A stretch of DNA of 64,000 bases from Candidatus Latescibacterota bacterium (GCA_022821085.1 JAJEEG010000006.1:2439330-2503329); one strand, 5' to 3'. Counted from the first letter of the stretch, positions 33,950 to 45,158 are shown. A program made the numbers and translations. Notes: generated from the sequence alone by a model not told the origin.

Positions 33950-34031
33950 GTCTGGACGTACCTCGGTAAACCTGGACGTCCCTCGGCAATACTGGACGTA
34001 CCTCGTCAATCCGGAACGCCCCTCGGCCATT
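33932..34031. repeat. 20-bp tandem repeat spanning a stop codon, five units
   Basis: CTGGACGT begins at 33932, 33952, 33972 and 33992, and a decayed unit at 34012, giving five 20-base units. The first encodes the last residues of the PhyH protein and its stop; the rest fill the gap up to the stop of the convergent ceramidase-like gene. Confidence 0.85.
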
Positions 34032-35468
34032 TCATTTCCCAAACAGCTCCTTCACCAGGTCCCGTGCCCGCGTGATCACGGTTTCGAGACAGCCTGGGGC
34101 AAGTTTGGCCCAGTAGGTGACGTCGTCGTTGGCCTCGTGCCCACCGCGGGAGTATGCATCCCGCGTCGGCAGGTAACCGACATAGTGCGAGGTGAGGTGG
34201 GCCGGAAAGAGATAGGGTGCCGCCGAGTTTACTTTGAGCGCCAGTTGCCCCTCCACGAAAGGCTCTCCGGGGAGGCCGACAATACCGAGATTGCCGATGC
34301 GAAAGGCCTGGATCTCGTAGCTGAACGTGCCATCCCGCTGCCTGCACAATTCGACGCTGCGTGTCGATGCCGCCCGGAACCAGCGCGGGTCCACCTGCCC
34401 GTCCGCTTCGCGCGGCGGCTTCGGATGCTCGGTGAGGATCATGTCGACTTCGCGCAGGCGCTCGTCCGGAATCTCGCGAAAGGGCAGGCCGATTTTCTCG
34501 ATCCGGGTATCCACCGCGGCATCGCCTTCGAACGTCAGGTTGCGCACGATACGTTCGCTCAGACGGGACAGTCCGCGCCCCATCCGCTGGTGGTCCGGCC
34601 GGAAATCCCCGTCGAAGGGGTGCCAGGGGTTGATATTGCCGCAGCATCCGTTGACGACCAGCGGCACGGTGTCGGCACCGAAGGTCTGCTGCATCTCCCG
34701 GGCCCAGGTGCCGGGCCAGTCTGCCGACGCGGCCAGGAAGGTCTCCCGATTTCCGTACGCATTGACCGGGTGGCACGTGTAGTGCAGGAGAAAGGCCAGC
34801 GGTCTCCCATCCATGTCCTGGACGCAGCAGACCCCTACCTCCGGGTCTATCGGCCCTTCCAGGTAGCATACCTCCGAAATCCCGAAGGGCTGCTGGTCCA
34901 TGCCCAACGGTCTGGGCATGAATATGGTGCCGTCCCTGCGTATGCCGCGCCGGTTGAACGCCAGGTCGCCCAGCACGCCACGGCCCAGGCCGATGCGCGC
35001 GGGTTGCAGCCGGCCCGCCGCTTCCACCGCGGCCTCCACCGCGGCGGCCGCGGCCCGGTCGCCATAGTCACGCTCGGCCCCGCGCAGGTACTCCGTCTTC
35101 TCGGTGGTCTCCAGGGGAAAGTCCGGATCCAGCATGAAGTAACCGAGGCTCGGGGCGGAATGCGTCTGCGTCGCCTGGACCATGATGGCATCCCGTTCAA
35201 TGCCCGTCTGCTCGCAGATGGCCGCGCGGATCCGGTCCGTGTACTCGCCCGTGACGATGGTTAGATCCAGGATCACCAGGCAGACGCGCCGCCCACCCGC
35301 CGCGAAGACGATGGCTTTGGCGAAGAGGGGATCCAGCACGGCCTGGGTCGGGCGATGGTCACCGGCGCCGCTGCCCGCCAGATGAGTCCCGGCTGGCGGG
35401 GATATGTCCACCATCGCCGCACCGGCGCTCAACTGGCTAGACGCGTTCAGCTGGCTAGACGCGCTCAT
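34032..35468 (-). CDS. Neutral/alkaline ceramidase N-terminal domain-like protein
   Basis: A 478-residue protein matching the neutral ceramidase N-terminal domain family: AGAAMVDISPPAGTHLAGSG, VMVQATQTHSAP, LHYTCHPVNAYG and CCGNINPW with zinc-ligand histidines. The family hydrolyses ceramide N-acyl bonds in some members and is unassigned in most environmental ones. No signal peptide is present, unlike secreted ceramidases. The first residues are a duplicated ASSQL sequence encoded by an 18-base repeat (35427-35462). It is convergent with the PhyH gene across the 20-base repeats. Confidence 0.82.
   Translation of the reverse strand: MSASSQLNASSQLSAGAAMVDISPPAGTHLAGSGAGDHRPTQAVLDPLFAKAIVFAAGGRRVCLVILDLTIVTGEYTDRIRAAICEQTGIERDAIMVQATQTHSAPSLGYFMLDPDFPLETTEKTEYLRGAERDYGDRAAAAAVEAAVEAAGRLQPARIGLGRGVLGDLAFNRRGIRRDGTIFMPRPLGMDQQPFGISEVCYLEGPIDPEVGVCCVQDMDGRPLAFLLHYTCHPVNAYGNRETFLAASADWPGTWAREMQQTFGADTVPLVVNGCCGNINPWHPFDGDFRPDHQRMGRGLSRLSERIVRNLTFEGDAAVDTRIEKIGLPFREIPDERLREVDMILTEHPKPPREADGQVDPRWFRAASTRSVELCRQRDGTFSYEIQAFRIGNLGIVGLPGEPFVEGQLALKVNSAAPYLFPAHLTSHYVGYLPTRDAYSRGGHEANDDVTYWAKLAPGCLETVITRARDLVKELFGK
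35427..35462. repeat. 18-bp in-frame tandem repeat, two units
   Basis: GCTCAACTGGCTAGACGC at 35427 and GTTCAGCTGGCTAGACGC at 35445 duplicate six residues at the N terminus of the ceramidase-like protein. Confidence 0.75.
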
Positions 35469-35823
35469 GGTTTACCTTTCGTCGTTTTTCGGTCACCAAT
35501 CGGGGCGTAACACATGGACTTCAGATATGAGCCGTCACCGGTTTTGTCAATGCCGTTTTGTCTTGACAGACCCGTGTACTTTTATTGGACAATAGCAAAT
35601 AAGGACTACATGGTCTACGAGCGTGTTCAGTTCAACACCGTCTCGCTGTTCACCTGCCGTCAACGGGATGACGACCGGCAGCTATGCGCGGAGAAATACG
35701 GCACCGAAAATGGGTGGAATACCAGGCGCGAGTGAAGTACAGGATTGTTCCGGGGGTTTATTGCGTGCTGATTGAGGCAAAGTGGCGAGGTGCCGGCGTG
35801 AGATTCAAGAAGGACGTTGCCGA
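35469..35823. other. Intergenic region upstream of methyltransferase
   Basis: A 355-base stretch, less GC-rich than average. TTGACA at 35563-35568 is a possible -35 box for the methyltransferase, with only a poor -10 (GACAAT, 19 bases on). A 41-residue frame at 35610-35735 has a cramped ribosome site and is not called as a gene. Confidence 0.35.
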
Positions 35824-36534
35824 ATGAAAGCCAATAGAACAGAGGAGTCACGCAGGTTACTGCACTCCGTAAAGGACAAGTACAACGGTCCTGAAGAACT
35901 TGATATCCGAAAAGACGAACTGAAAAACGGCATCCGCGAGGTCGAACAGGCGTTCGTAAGAAAGTACCCGCCAGGCAGCCGTCTGTTAGACATTGGATGT
36001 GCGTCAGGACGGCTATGCTTCGCACTGGCAAGGCAGGGATTCTACGTCATGGGGATCGATGTCGCCGGCAAGCAGATAGATCAGGCAAGGCGACATGCGC
36101 AGGACGAAAACATCGATGTAACGTTCCTGCAATACGAAATGCCGACGCTGCCTCTTCCCGACGCCTCTTTTGCCGCAGCGTTTATGGGCAACGTGTACTG
36201 TTATGTCCCCCACCGCGCGGCGCGTATTGCGTTTTTAGATGAGGTCGCGCGAGTGCTGGTCCCGGATGGCGAGGTTTTTCTTTCGCAGACCGTCCTGGAT
36301 TCCGTATTGGCAAGTTACAAAGAGATTTGCGATGACAACCATCGTCGATTTGCTCCCGGCTACGAGACCCTGGAAGAAGGGGACGGGTTCATTTTGGGAG
36401 CGCCGCAATATCTGCACTTCTTCTTCGTCGATGACCTCAAGGCGGAACTGGCGGCCTCGTCGTTTCAGATTGTCGATCCGGTCCTGGAGGGTGACCTTTT
36501 TCACTGTGTTTTAAGGAAGCGGAACGGGGTGTAA
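35824..36534 (+). CDS. Class I SAM-dependent methyltransferase
   Basis: A 236-residue methyltransferase. Motif I is LLDIGCASGRL at about 54-64; GIDVAGKQIDQAR supplies the acidic ribose-binding residue and PLPDASFAAAFMGNVYCY the post-motif II loop. GAAGGA before the ATG at 35824 favours this start over the ATG-equivalent at 35782. It resembles Methyltransf_11/25 proteins; the acceptor is unknown. It lies in the gap between the ceramidase-like gene and a convergent PhyH gene. Confidence 0.87.
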   Translation: MKANRTEESRRLLHSVKDKYNGPEELDIRKDELKNGIREVEQAFVRKYPPGSRLLDIGCASGRLCFALARQGFYVMGIDVAGKQIDQARRHAQDENIDVTFLQYEMPTLPLPDASFAAAFMGNVYCYVPHRAARIAFLDEVARVLVPDGEVFLSQTVLDSVLASYKEICDDNHRRFAPGYETLEEGDGFILGAPQYLHFFFVDDLKAELAASSFQIVDPVLEGDLFHCVLRKRNGV

Positions 36535-36632
36535 CCGGCCATCTCCCAAGCTGGCCACCGATACAGCTTCCTGGCCCGCTGCCAACCCGGTAACCTGAAC
36601 CTTGATCAGCATGGCTCATACCGGCCTGTTCA

Positions 36633-37370
36633 TCAAACCTTCCTCGCCACATGCCGGTCTTCATAGATCCCCTTCTGGAACCTTTCCGGATTGAGTGCTT
36701 CGGGCATGTAATGCCATGCCGTGCTGTAGCGCGTGCGATCGCTGTGGTTGTCATAGGCGCCGTGCAGCAGGTTCGCGGAAAACAGTACAACTGTACCTTC
36801 GGGAATGACCAGGTCCACGGCCTGCGCTTCATCGACCTTCGTCCAGCTGCCGTGCCTGTTTATCTCGCTGCGGTGCTCCACGATCTCACCCATTCGGTGG
36901 CTGCCGGGCACCACCCGCAGGCAGCCGTTCTCCACGTCCGCGTCTTCCAGGTAGATCCCGCAACTGACGATGCGGTCCGTGTCGGTGCCGAAGTAGTAAT
37001 TGTCCTGGTGCCAGCTCGTTGAAGTGCCGCCATCGGGCAACTTCGGAAAGAACTTGGTTCCGAACACGTCGAGATTCTCTCCGATCAATTCGGCAACACG
37101 GTCCACAATCACCGGTTCACGCGCCAGTTCCAGCACGCGGTCATCGACCACGCAAACCCCCTGGATCTTGTGCAGGAGTCCTGCCCGGGGTTCGCCGTGT
37201 TCGTCCTTCTCGAACGACCAGTGCGGTATCTGCTCGGTCAACTTGCGTCCATCTGCGACCAACTCGTCGAACACCTGCTTGTAGTAAGCCAGGCGCTCAC
37301 CTTGAATCAGCGCTTCAAAGACGAGAAAGCCGTCATCCCGGTACTGCCGCAACTGATCTTTTGTTAACAT
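36633..37370 (-). CDS. Phytanoyl-CoA dioxygenase family protein (PhyH copy 5)
   Basis: A 245-residue PhyH-like protein. H-x-D is in SWHQDNYYFGTDTD; the distal histidine is in SANLLHGAYDNHSDRTRYSTAWHYM. LTKDQLRQYRDDGFLVFEALI is the usual N-terminal helix and strand. It closely resembles environmental PhyH proteins annotated as ectoine-hydroxylase-like, without the ectoine cluster being here. It is downstream of the DUF4377 lipoprotein on the same strand by 109 bases. Confidence 0.88.
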   Translation of the reverse strand: MLTKDQLRQYRDDGFLVFEALIQGERLAYYKQVFDELVADGRKLTEQIPHWSFEKDEHGEPRAGLLHKIQGVCVVDDRVLELAREPVIVDRVAELIGENLDVFGTKFFPKLPDGGTSTSWHQDNYYFGTDTDRIVSCGIYLEDADVENGCLRVVPGSHRMGEIVEHRSEINRHGSWTKVDEAQAVDLVIPEGTVVLFSANLLHGAYDNHSDRTRYSTAWHYMPEALNPERFQKGIYEDRHVARKV

Positions 37371-37479
37371 AAGAACCTCTCAGGATTGGCGGGTTTCAAC
37401 TGTTGCCAACGCGCGTTCCTGCCTATGGCGGCAACGGCAGGATCATCGATTGGATATCGATTGAGCGTCGCTGAAACGG

Positions 37480-38343
37480 TTATGAGCCGCTGTATTTCCC
37501 GCCTTGCGTTTCCTCGAGCGTCTCCAGCCAGCGATAGCCGTATTCCGGGACAATAGGTGATCCGGTTGGGCCGCCGGGGTTCATGCCGTCGGGAAACATA
37601 CTGAATTTCTCGACGCGCAGCCGGTAGCCATATTCGTGCCTGGGATGGAAGCCCACGATCTCGCCGCGGTAAGGGACGCCGTTGTAGACCTTGCAGAACC
37701 CGGGATGGCCGTCGTTGCACTCGACCCTTCCCCAGTTGATAGTGATCTCTTCCTCCGTGCCTTCCGCCCTGGTCTTCGAGACTACGTTCGTCATAATGTA
37801 CCGTGCATCACTGTACCTGTCGGCCTCGAGGACATAGTGATAGCCGGCCTCGTATTCGAAGCCGTTGATATAATCGTCGTAAGGGGCGCCGTTCACCACA
37901 GGACAGAAGTCGTCACTCCCGGCGCATATGACGCGCGCGGGACCCACCGTCAAGGTTACCGGCGTGGAAGGCGCCTCGGTCTTCTCCAGTTGCTCCAGCA
38001 GGCGATAGGCGTACAGGCCGGCGTCCTGTGGCGGCTCTCTCCCGCCCCAGGGATCATACTTGCCGATGCGGAGGCGATACGTATAGCCGGCCTGGTACTC
38101 GAAACCTTCGATTCCATTGTAGAACAAAAACCCGTCCACCACCATGCACGTCCGCAGGCCTACGCCGTAGCACTTGGCCAGCGTGGGACCGACGGTAACG
38201 ACCCGTGTCTCGATGTACTCCGGCTCATTGGGACCAGGCCCTGTCGGATCGGTGGAATCGCCGCACCCGGCGAATACCATGGACAGCAGGAGTATGGGTA
38301 AGAAGCTTGGGCAGCGGTATTTTGAAGTAAGCCGGTGTGACAT
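37480..38343 (-). CDS. Lipoprotein with three DUF4377-like repeats
   Basis: A 287-residue protein with a lipoprotein signal: a hydrophobic segment to residue 26 and the lipobox VFAGC with Cys27. Three copies of the DUF4377 pattern follow: VGPTLAKCYG...IEGFEYQAGYTYRLRI, VGPARVICAG...INGFEYEAGYHYVLEA and NWGRVECNDG...IVGFHPRHEYGYRLRV. The family is of unknown function and often linked to outer-membrane or stress proteins. Cys pairs recur in each repeat, suggesting disulfides in the periplasm. It is divergent from katG. Confidence 0.78.
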   Translation of the reverse strand: MSHRLTSKYRCPSFLPILLLSMVFAGCGDSTDPTGPGPNEPEYIETRVVTVGPTLAKCYGVGLRTCMVVDGFLFYNGIEGFEYQAGYTYRLRIGKYDPWGGREPPQDAGLYAYRLLEQLEKTEAPSTPVTLTVGPARVICAGSDDFCPVVNGAPYDDYINGFEYEAGYHYVLEADRYSDARYIMTNVVSKTRAEGTEEEITINWGRVECNDGHPGFCKVYNGVPYRGEIVGFHPRHEYGYRLRVEKFSMFPDGMNPGGPTGSPIVPEYGYRWLETLEETQGGKYSGS

Positions 38344-38566
38344 GGTGGCGCGCCTCTATGGGAAAGCGGGGCTCTAATTCAACCTGCGCAATTTCCATTG
38401 AAGCATCAAGACCATTTTGTGCGGGGCGGACACCTGATCGCGTGCAAATTACACTATATTCCTCTTGCCTGCATGCGGGTGAAACCGGTATTTTTCCTAG
38501 CTGTAAGTTCTCAGGCTAAGCAAGCAGCGAATCCCTTGGGTTGTACCATCAATCAGCACACGTTAA

Positions 38567-40711
<2,145 letters not shown>

Positions 40712-40799
40712 TCCTGACCTCTACGCACCGCGGCGCTCAATACGGCAAGGCGGTACAGGCCATTCTACACGACGAAATGACCTGGCGAGGACACAGGTG

Positions 40800-41822
40800 A
40801 TGCCCGTCACCGTCCACAACCCGGTTTCGAAGGCCGTCAAGCGGGAAGACACCGCTCATGTGGCCGAGAAGTACCGCAGCTTCCATAACGAGGGAATGGG
40901 AGGAAGTTCCCTCGTTCGCAAGCAGCGCTACATGGAAATGGTCAACCAGTACTATGACCTGGTTACCGATTTCTATGAATACGGCTGGGGGCAGTCCTTC
41001 CACTTTGCGCCACGCAAGCGAAACGAGTCATTTGAAGATTCCCTCGTCCGACATGAGTTGTTCCTGGCCGAATCCATGAACCTTCACCGGGACATGCGGG
41101 TGCTGGACGTCGGCTGCGGCGTAGGCGGTCCAATGCGACTCTTCGCAAGGGAGTTCGGCGCCCACGTGGTCGGGCTCAACAACAACGCGTATCAACTGGG
41201 CAAGTGCGAAACCTACAACCGCGAGGCCGGCCTCGAGCATCAGACAGCACTCCTGCGGGGCGACTTCATGCAAATCCCGGCGGCAGAAGCGAGCTACGAT
41301 GCCGCCTATCAGATCGAGGCCACGCCCCATGCACCCGATAAAGAGGGGGTCTTTGCCGAGATCTGGCGCGTGTTGCGGCCCGGCGGCGTGTTCGGCGGGT
41401 ACGAGTGGTGCATGACGTCCTTATACAACGCCGGGGACCCGCGTCACCAGGAAATCAAGAAGGGCATTGAGACGGGCAACAGTCTCCCGGATATCGCGTC
41501 CTTCGACGACGTGACCGGAGCTTTGCAAAACGTGGGATTCGAAGTGATGGACGCATTCGATACAGCCGATAACTCGGATCCGGAGACGCCCTGGTACCGG
41601 GCGCTGGAGGGAAGGGACTTTACGATAAAGAGCCTGCCGAGGACAGCCATTGGCAGATTCTTCACCACCTGGGCCTTGCGGATCCTGGAGCCTCTGCATA
41701 TCGTGCCGAAGGGTACGACCGACGTACAGGACTTCCTCAACATAGCCGCGGACAGTCTTGTAGCCGGCGGGCGGCTCGGTATATTTACGCCCATGTACTA
41801 CTTCAAGGCACGCAAGCCATAG
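40800..41822 (+). CDS. Sterol C-24 methyltransferase homologue (Erg6/SMT family)
   Basis: A 340-residue SAM methyltransferase with the full sterol C-24 methyltransferase signature. Region I reads YYDLVTDFYEYGWGQSFHFA (51-70), motif I is LDVGCGVGGPMR (102-113), then GLNNNAYQ (125-132) and YQIEATPHAPDKEGVF (170-185), equivalent to the conserved YxIEATxHAP of eukaryotic SMTs. The C terminus has the SMT C-terminal domain (about 270-340). This family methylates the sterol side chain. GTG at 40797 is also possible, but ATG at 40800 is used because GAGGA lies eight bases before it. Neither squalene epoxidase nor oxidosqualene cyclase is in the window, so the sterol source is unknown. Confidence 0.88.
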   Translation: MPVTVHNPVSKAVKREDTAHVAEKYRSFHNEGMGGSSLVRKQRYMEMVNQYYDLVTDFYEYGWGQSFHFAPRKRNESFEDSLVRHELFLAESMNLHRDMRVLDVGCGVGGPMRLFAREFGAHVVGLNNNAYQLGKCETYNREAGLEHQTALLRGDFMQIPAAEASYDAAYQIEATPHAPDKEGVFAEIWRVLRPGGVFGGYEWCMTSLYNAGDPRHQEIKKGIETGNSLPDIASFDDVTGALQNVGFEVMDAFDTADNSDPETPWYRALEGRDFTIKSLPRTAIGRFFTTWALRILEPLHIVPKGTTDVQDFLNIAADSLVAGGRLGIFTPMYYFKARKP

Positions 41823-41929
41823 TCTCGCAATGCGCGCCTATACACTAGCCCTGTTCATGTGCTTCGCATCGATACGGCACACCTCGCGCCTCACTCCCAT
41901 ACTGCAGGCTGAGGATTCGACGAAGCGGA

Positions 41930-42601
41930 TTAAAGGCCCAGCACGCCGTAGTCGCCATCCAGGATGAGGCGCGCCGACACGTACAGTCCAAGTAAGGCGA
42001 AGAGCACCCAGGGACCGTTCATGGCCCAGATGTAAGTGAACACTTCGCCCCGGCTGATATGGCGCTGTCTCCCGGCGACGAAGAAGCTGGCCAAATAGAC
42101 CGACGTAACGTAGGTCCATTGCCAGAAAAGTATGAGTCCGAGCATGCCGGCCAGGACCGCCGGCATGAAATCGACCGTTAAAGCCGCGTAGAGGATCAGG
42201 ATCGGAAGCGCCGCAACGAATCCGTTGGCAAAGTCGATGTTGAATCCCAAAGAGCGTCGGTCTGAAAAGGATCCGTCGACGAGGGCGTACGTAGCCCAGA
42301 CATCCGCCCAGACTGTTGGCGAAAGGATCTTCGTCAAGGGCACCCTGGTCGTGAGAAACTCGACCGACGGCGTTCGGCCGGATTCACGTTGCCGTGCGCG
42401 CCAATATTCGGTGCGTCTCTCGATATAGTCCCGTTTGAAAAACAAACACATCTCCCAGTAGCAAAGCAGAAGATTGAACGAGAAAAACAGACTGAACAAG
42501 CCGTGGATTATATTGAAGTCCCCGATCAGATAGAAACGAGTACTTACACCGAGCAGCGTCAGCAGCATGACTACCACCGCTGCAAAAAGTCCAGGTGCCA
42601 T
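41930..42601 (-). CDS. Polytopic membrane protein, possibly EXPERA/EBP-like
   Basis: A 223-residue protein with about five or six hydrophobic helices and no family that I recognise firmly. Segments WATYALVDGSFSDRRS and EVFTYIWAMNGPWVLFAL are reminiscent of the W-x-x-Y-x-x-x-D and YxWxxxxNxxW patterns of emopamil-binding-protein (EBP, sterol delta-8,7 isomerase)-type EXPERA proteins, but the key glutamates of EBP are not clear. It lies 107 bases from and convergent with the sterol methyltransferase gene. AAGGAG is about eight bases before the ATG. The EBP link is speculative; membrane location is firm. Confidence 0.75.
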   Translation of the reverse strand: MAPGLFAAVVVMLLTLLGVSTRFYLIGDFNIIHGLFSLFFSFNLLLCYWEMCLFFKRDYIERRTEYWRARQRESGRTPSVEFLTTRVPLTKILSPTVWADVWATYALVDGSFSDRRSLGFNIDFANGFVAALPILILYAALTVDFMPAVLAGMLGLILFWQWTYVTSVYLASFFVAGRQRHISRGEVFTYIWAMNGPWVLFALLGLYVSARLILDGDYGVLGL

Positions 42602-42725
42602 TCCCTATCTCCTTTTGCTCGCGTTAAACTCGCGCCTGACCGTCCCTCTACCAGTGCCTGACCAGGATCATTCACTACGTGGACTGGTGCGTTTCATTTG
42701 GTGACATACGTCCAATGTGCCGATA

Positions 42726-42737
42726 GTTTAATTAAAC
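42726..42737. promoter_or_regulatory. Perfect 12-bp palindrome between divergent genes
   Basis: GTTTAATTAAAC reads the same on both strands. It lies 125 bases before the membrane-protein start and 99 bases before the dipeptidase start, a position suited to an operator for either gene. No regulator is identified. Confidence 0.35.
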
Positions 42738-42768
42738 CCACCGGCATTGTGTTTCACAAGCCCCTTAG

Positions 42769-42808
42769 TGTACACGAAGGCTTTATTGGCGCGTGCACAC
42801 GAAGGCTT
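42769..42808. repeat. 25-bp direct repeat in the dipeptidase leader
   Basis: TGTACACGAAGGCTT at 42769 and TGCACACGAAGGCTT at 42794 share 14 of 15 bases and are spaced 25 bases apart. Confidence 0.6.
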
Positions 42809-42824
42809 GATCAGGAGAGGCCCC

Positions 42825-43880
42825 ATGCTGATCGTCGATTCGCACCTCGATATCGCCTACAACGCCCTCGAATGGGACAGGGACCTGTTCCAGCCCATCG
42901 CCAAAATCCGTGAATCCGAAGCCGGAATGGCGCAGAAGGGCCGCGGCCTGGGCGTGGTGAATTTCGAGGAATTGCGCCGCGGCGGGATCGGCCTCATGTT
43001 CGTCACGGTGAACTGCCGGATTGCTTCGATGGGAAAGCGTTTTTCCGGCGTGCGCACCCAGGACATCGCCTACGCCCGGTGCATGGGCGAGCTGGCCTAT
43101 TACCGCCTGATGGAATCCAAAGGGGTCTTTCGCCAGGTACGTAACCGGGCCGAACTCGACGCGCACCTGGCCGAGTGGGACGCCGATCCACAGGCGACCC
43201 CGCTGGGGTATGTCCTCAGCATGGAAGGGGCGGACGGCATCGTGGACCCCGAACAGGTGACCGGGTGGTGGGAAGAAGGGCTTCGGGTCGTGAGCCTGTG
43301 CCACTACGGCGTCAGTTCCTACGCTCACGGGACCCAGGCGCCCGGCGGCCTGACGGCCAGGGGCGGGCCCATGCTCGAAGCCCTGGAGGCGGCCGGCATC
43401 ATCCTCGATGTGAGCCACCTGGCCGAGCAGGCCTTCTGGGAAGCGATGGACATCTTCGGCGGTCCCGTGCTGGCCACCCACAACTGTTGCCGGGCTCTCT
43501 GCGACCACGACCGCCAGCTCGACGACAATCAGATCAAGGCCCTGGCTGAACGCGGAGGCGTCATCGGCACGGCTATGGACGTCTGGATGATCTCTCCCCT
43601 GTGGGACCCGGCCGCCATGGACAACTCGGCCATAACCTTTGAAACCGTGGTGGACCACATCGACCATGTCTGCCAGCTGACCGGGAGTGCGCGGCACGCC
43701 GCCATCGGGACCGACCTGGACGGAGGCTACGGCAAGGAGCAGAGCCCCGCCGATATGGAGACCATCGCCGACCTGAGGAAGATACCCCCCATTCTTGAGC
43801 GGCGCGGTTATTCGCAGGCCGACATCGCCGACATCATGCACGGCAACTGGGTACGGACATTGCGCACGGCGTGGGGTTGA
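42825..43880 (+). CDS. Membrane dipeptidase, M19 family
   Basis: A 351-residue metallopeptidase of the M19 renal dipeptidase family. MLIVDSHLDIAYN carries the first zinc-binding H-x-D; SMEGADG has the bridging Glu; ILDVSHLAEQAFWEAM and ATHNCCRALCDHDRQL supply the later histidines. GTDLDGGYG near the end is the C-terminal metal/substrate segment. AGGAG precedes the ATG at 42825. The family cleaves dipeptides or related substrates with D-residues; there is no signal peptide, so this copy is cytoplasmic. Confidence 0.93.
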   Translation: MLIVDSHLDIAYNALEWDRDLFQPIAKIRESEAGMAQKGRGLGVVNFEELRRGGIGLMFVTVNCRIASMGKRFSGVRTQDIAYARCMGELAYYRLMESKGVFRQVRNRAELDAHLAEWDADPQATPLGYVLSMEGADGIVDPEQVTGWWEEGLRVVSLCHYGVSSYAHGTQAPGGLTARGGPMLEALEAAGIILDVSHLAEQAFWEAMDIFGGPVLATHNCCRALCDHDRQLDDNQIKALAERGGVIGTAMDVWMISPLWDPAAMDNSAITFETVVDHIDHVCQLTGSARHAAIGTDLDGGYGKEQSPADMETIADLRKIPPILERRGYSQADIADIMHGNWVRTLRTAWG

Positions 43881-43949
43881 CGTAAACGAATAGCCATTCC
43901 GTACGACTCAAGCACTTCAGAAACGATCGACGGCAACCGGAGCCGATAC

Positions 43950-45062
43950 ATGCCTGAAGTACCCGTATTTCGCCGCCACACCATCTACGAAGGCGGTCCC
44001 GCCGAACGCATGGATTGCGTCGTGGGGGACCTCGACGGCGACGGCGTGCAGGAGTTCGTCGTCGCCACCCGCAACCCGGACGGACTCCACTGGTTCGGCA
44101 GAACGGACCAGGGCGCCTGGGTGCCGCACCTGATGGACGATTCGTTCCCAAGCAACAGTGTGGGAACCGCCCTCGTCGACCTCACCGGCAATGGAAAGCT
44201 CGACTTCATATCCGGTACCAGCGATCGCGGAAACTTCGTCTTCTGGTGGGAATGCCCCGACGACCCTACCCGGCGGTGGACAAGGCGCGTGGTCTTCGAG
44301 CTTCCCGACAACCGGATCCACGACCTGATGCTGGCCGATATCGACGGCGACGGCCGGGACGAGCTGTACGTCTGGAACCCCGACGCTGAAACGATCTTCT
44401 CGGTCCCGGTGCCCGAAGATCCATTCGTGACCCCCTGGCCCGGTGTCGGCAAGGTCGCCACGGGCGTGAACGAACAGGATTTCGCTGCCGCCGATGTGGA
44501 CGGCGACGGCAAACTCGAACTCATCGCGGGAACCTCGTGGTATCGCCTTCTGCCGAACGGTGAATGGGAACGGCACGTTTTTGCCGAAGGCTACAGGGGC
44601 GTGCGGGTCCGCGCGGCGGATTTCGACGGGGATGGACGGACGGAAATCGCCGTCTGCGAGGTAGCCCTCGATATCAGCCAGACCTACGGCCGGCTGGCAC
44701 TGTTCAGACCGGGGCCGGACGTCGAGCAGCCCTGGGAAGCCGAGGTGCTCAATGACCGGTTGCTCGACGCGCACACGCTCCAAGTGGCGGACTTCGACGG
44801 AGACGGACGTCCCGATATCTACGTGGGCGAGATGGGCCGGGGGGACTGGACCAAACCACACCTGCCGCGTCAGCTGCTCTATCTGAGTCGTGGCGGCCAC
44901 ATGGAAGAACACGTCATCGACTCCGGGATCGGCACGCACGAAGCCAAAGTCATCGAACTGGACGGGAAGGTCGGCATCCTAAGCAAGCCCTACCGCTGGC
45001 TCCAAGACACCGCGCCGCGGCCTCAGGCTGTAGATAATCTTTACCTGTACCTGCCGGAGTGA
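43950..45062 (+). CDS. FG-GAP / VCBS repeat protein
   Basis: A 370-residue protein with at least five calcium-binding-like repeats of the FG-GAP/VCBS type: GDLDGDGVQEFVV, DIDGDGRDELYVW, DVDGDGKLELIAG, DFDGDGRTEIAV and DFDGDGRPDIYVG. Such repeats build a seven-bladed beta-propeller. There is no signal peptide, so secretion is uncertain. The D-x-D-G-D-G loops would bind calcium. It follows the dipeptidase by 69 bases and may share its transcript. No enzymatic motif is present. Confidence 0.88.
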   Translation: MPEVPVFRRHTIYEGGPAERMDCVVGDLDGDGVQEFVVATRNPDGLHWFGRTDQGAWVPHLMDDSFPSNSVGTALVDLTGNGKLDFISGTSDRGNFVFWWECPDDPTRRWTRRVVFELPDNRIHDLMLADIDGDGRDELYVWNPDAETIFSVPVPEDPFVTPWPGVGKVATGVNEQDFAAADVDGDGKLELIAGTSWYRLLPNGEWERHVFAEGYRGVRVRAADFDGDGRTEIAVCEVALDISQTYGRLALFRPGPDVEQPWEAEVLNDRLLDAHTLQVADFDGDGRPDIYVGEMGRGDWTKPHLPRQLLYLSRGGHMEEHVIDSGIGTHEAKVIELDGKVGILSKPYRWLQDTAPRPQAVDNLYLYLPE

Positions 45063-45158
45063 GGCGTCGCGGTTGGAGCGAAATGTCGCGGTCAGCCCCA
45101 GGCGTCCGGCACCTGAAGCATTATCCGTATTGAATTTGGACTGGTATTACGGGAAAAC

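Noticed and set aside
33932-34031. Possible CRISPR array
   Set aside because: Units are 20 bases, directly adjacent without variable spacers, and no cas gene is present.
35610-35735. 41-codon frame upstream of the methyltransferase
   Set aside because: AAGGA is only four bases from the ATG and the peptide has no recognisable features.
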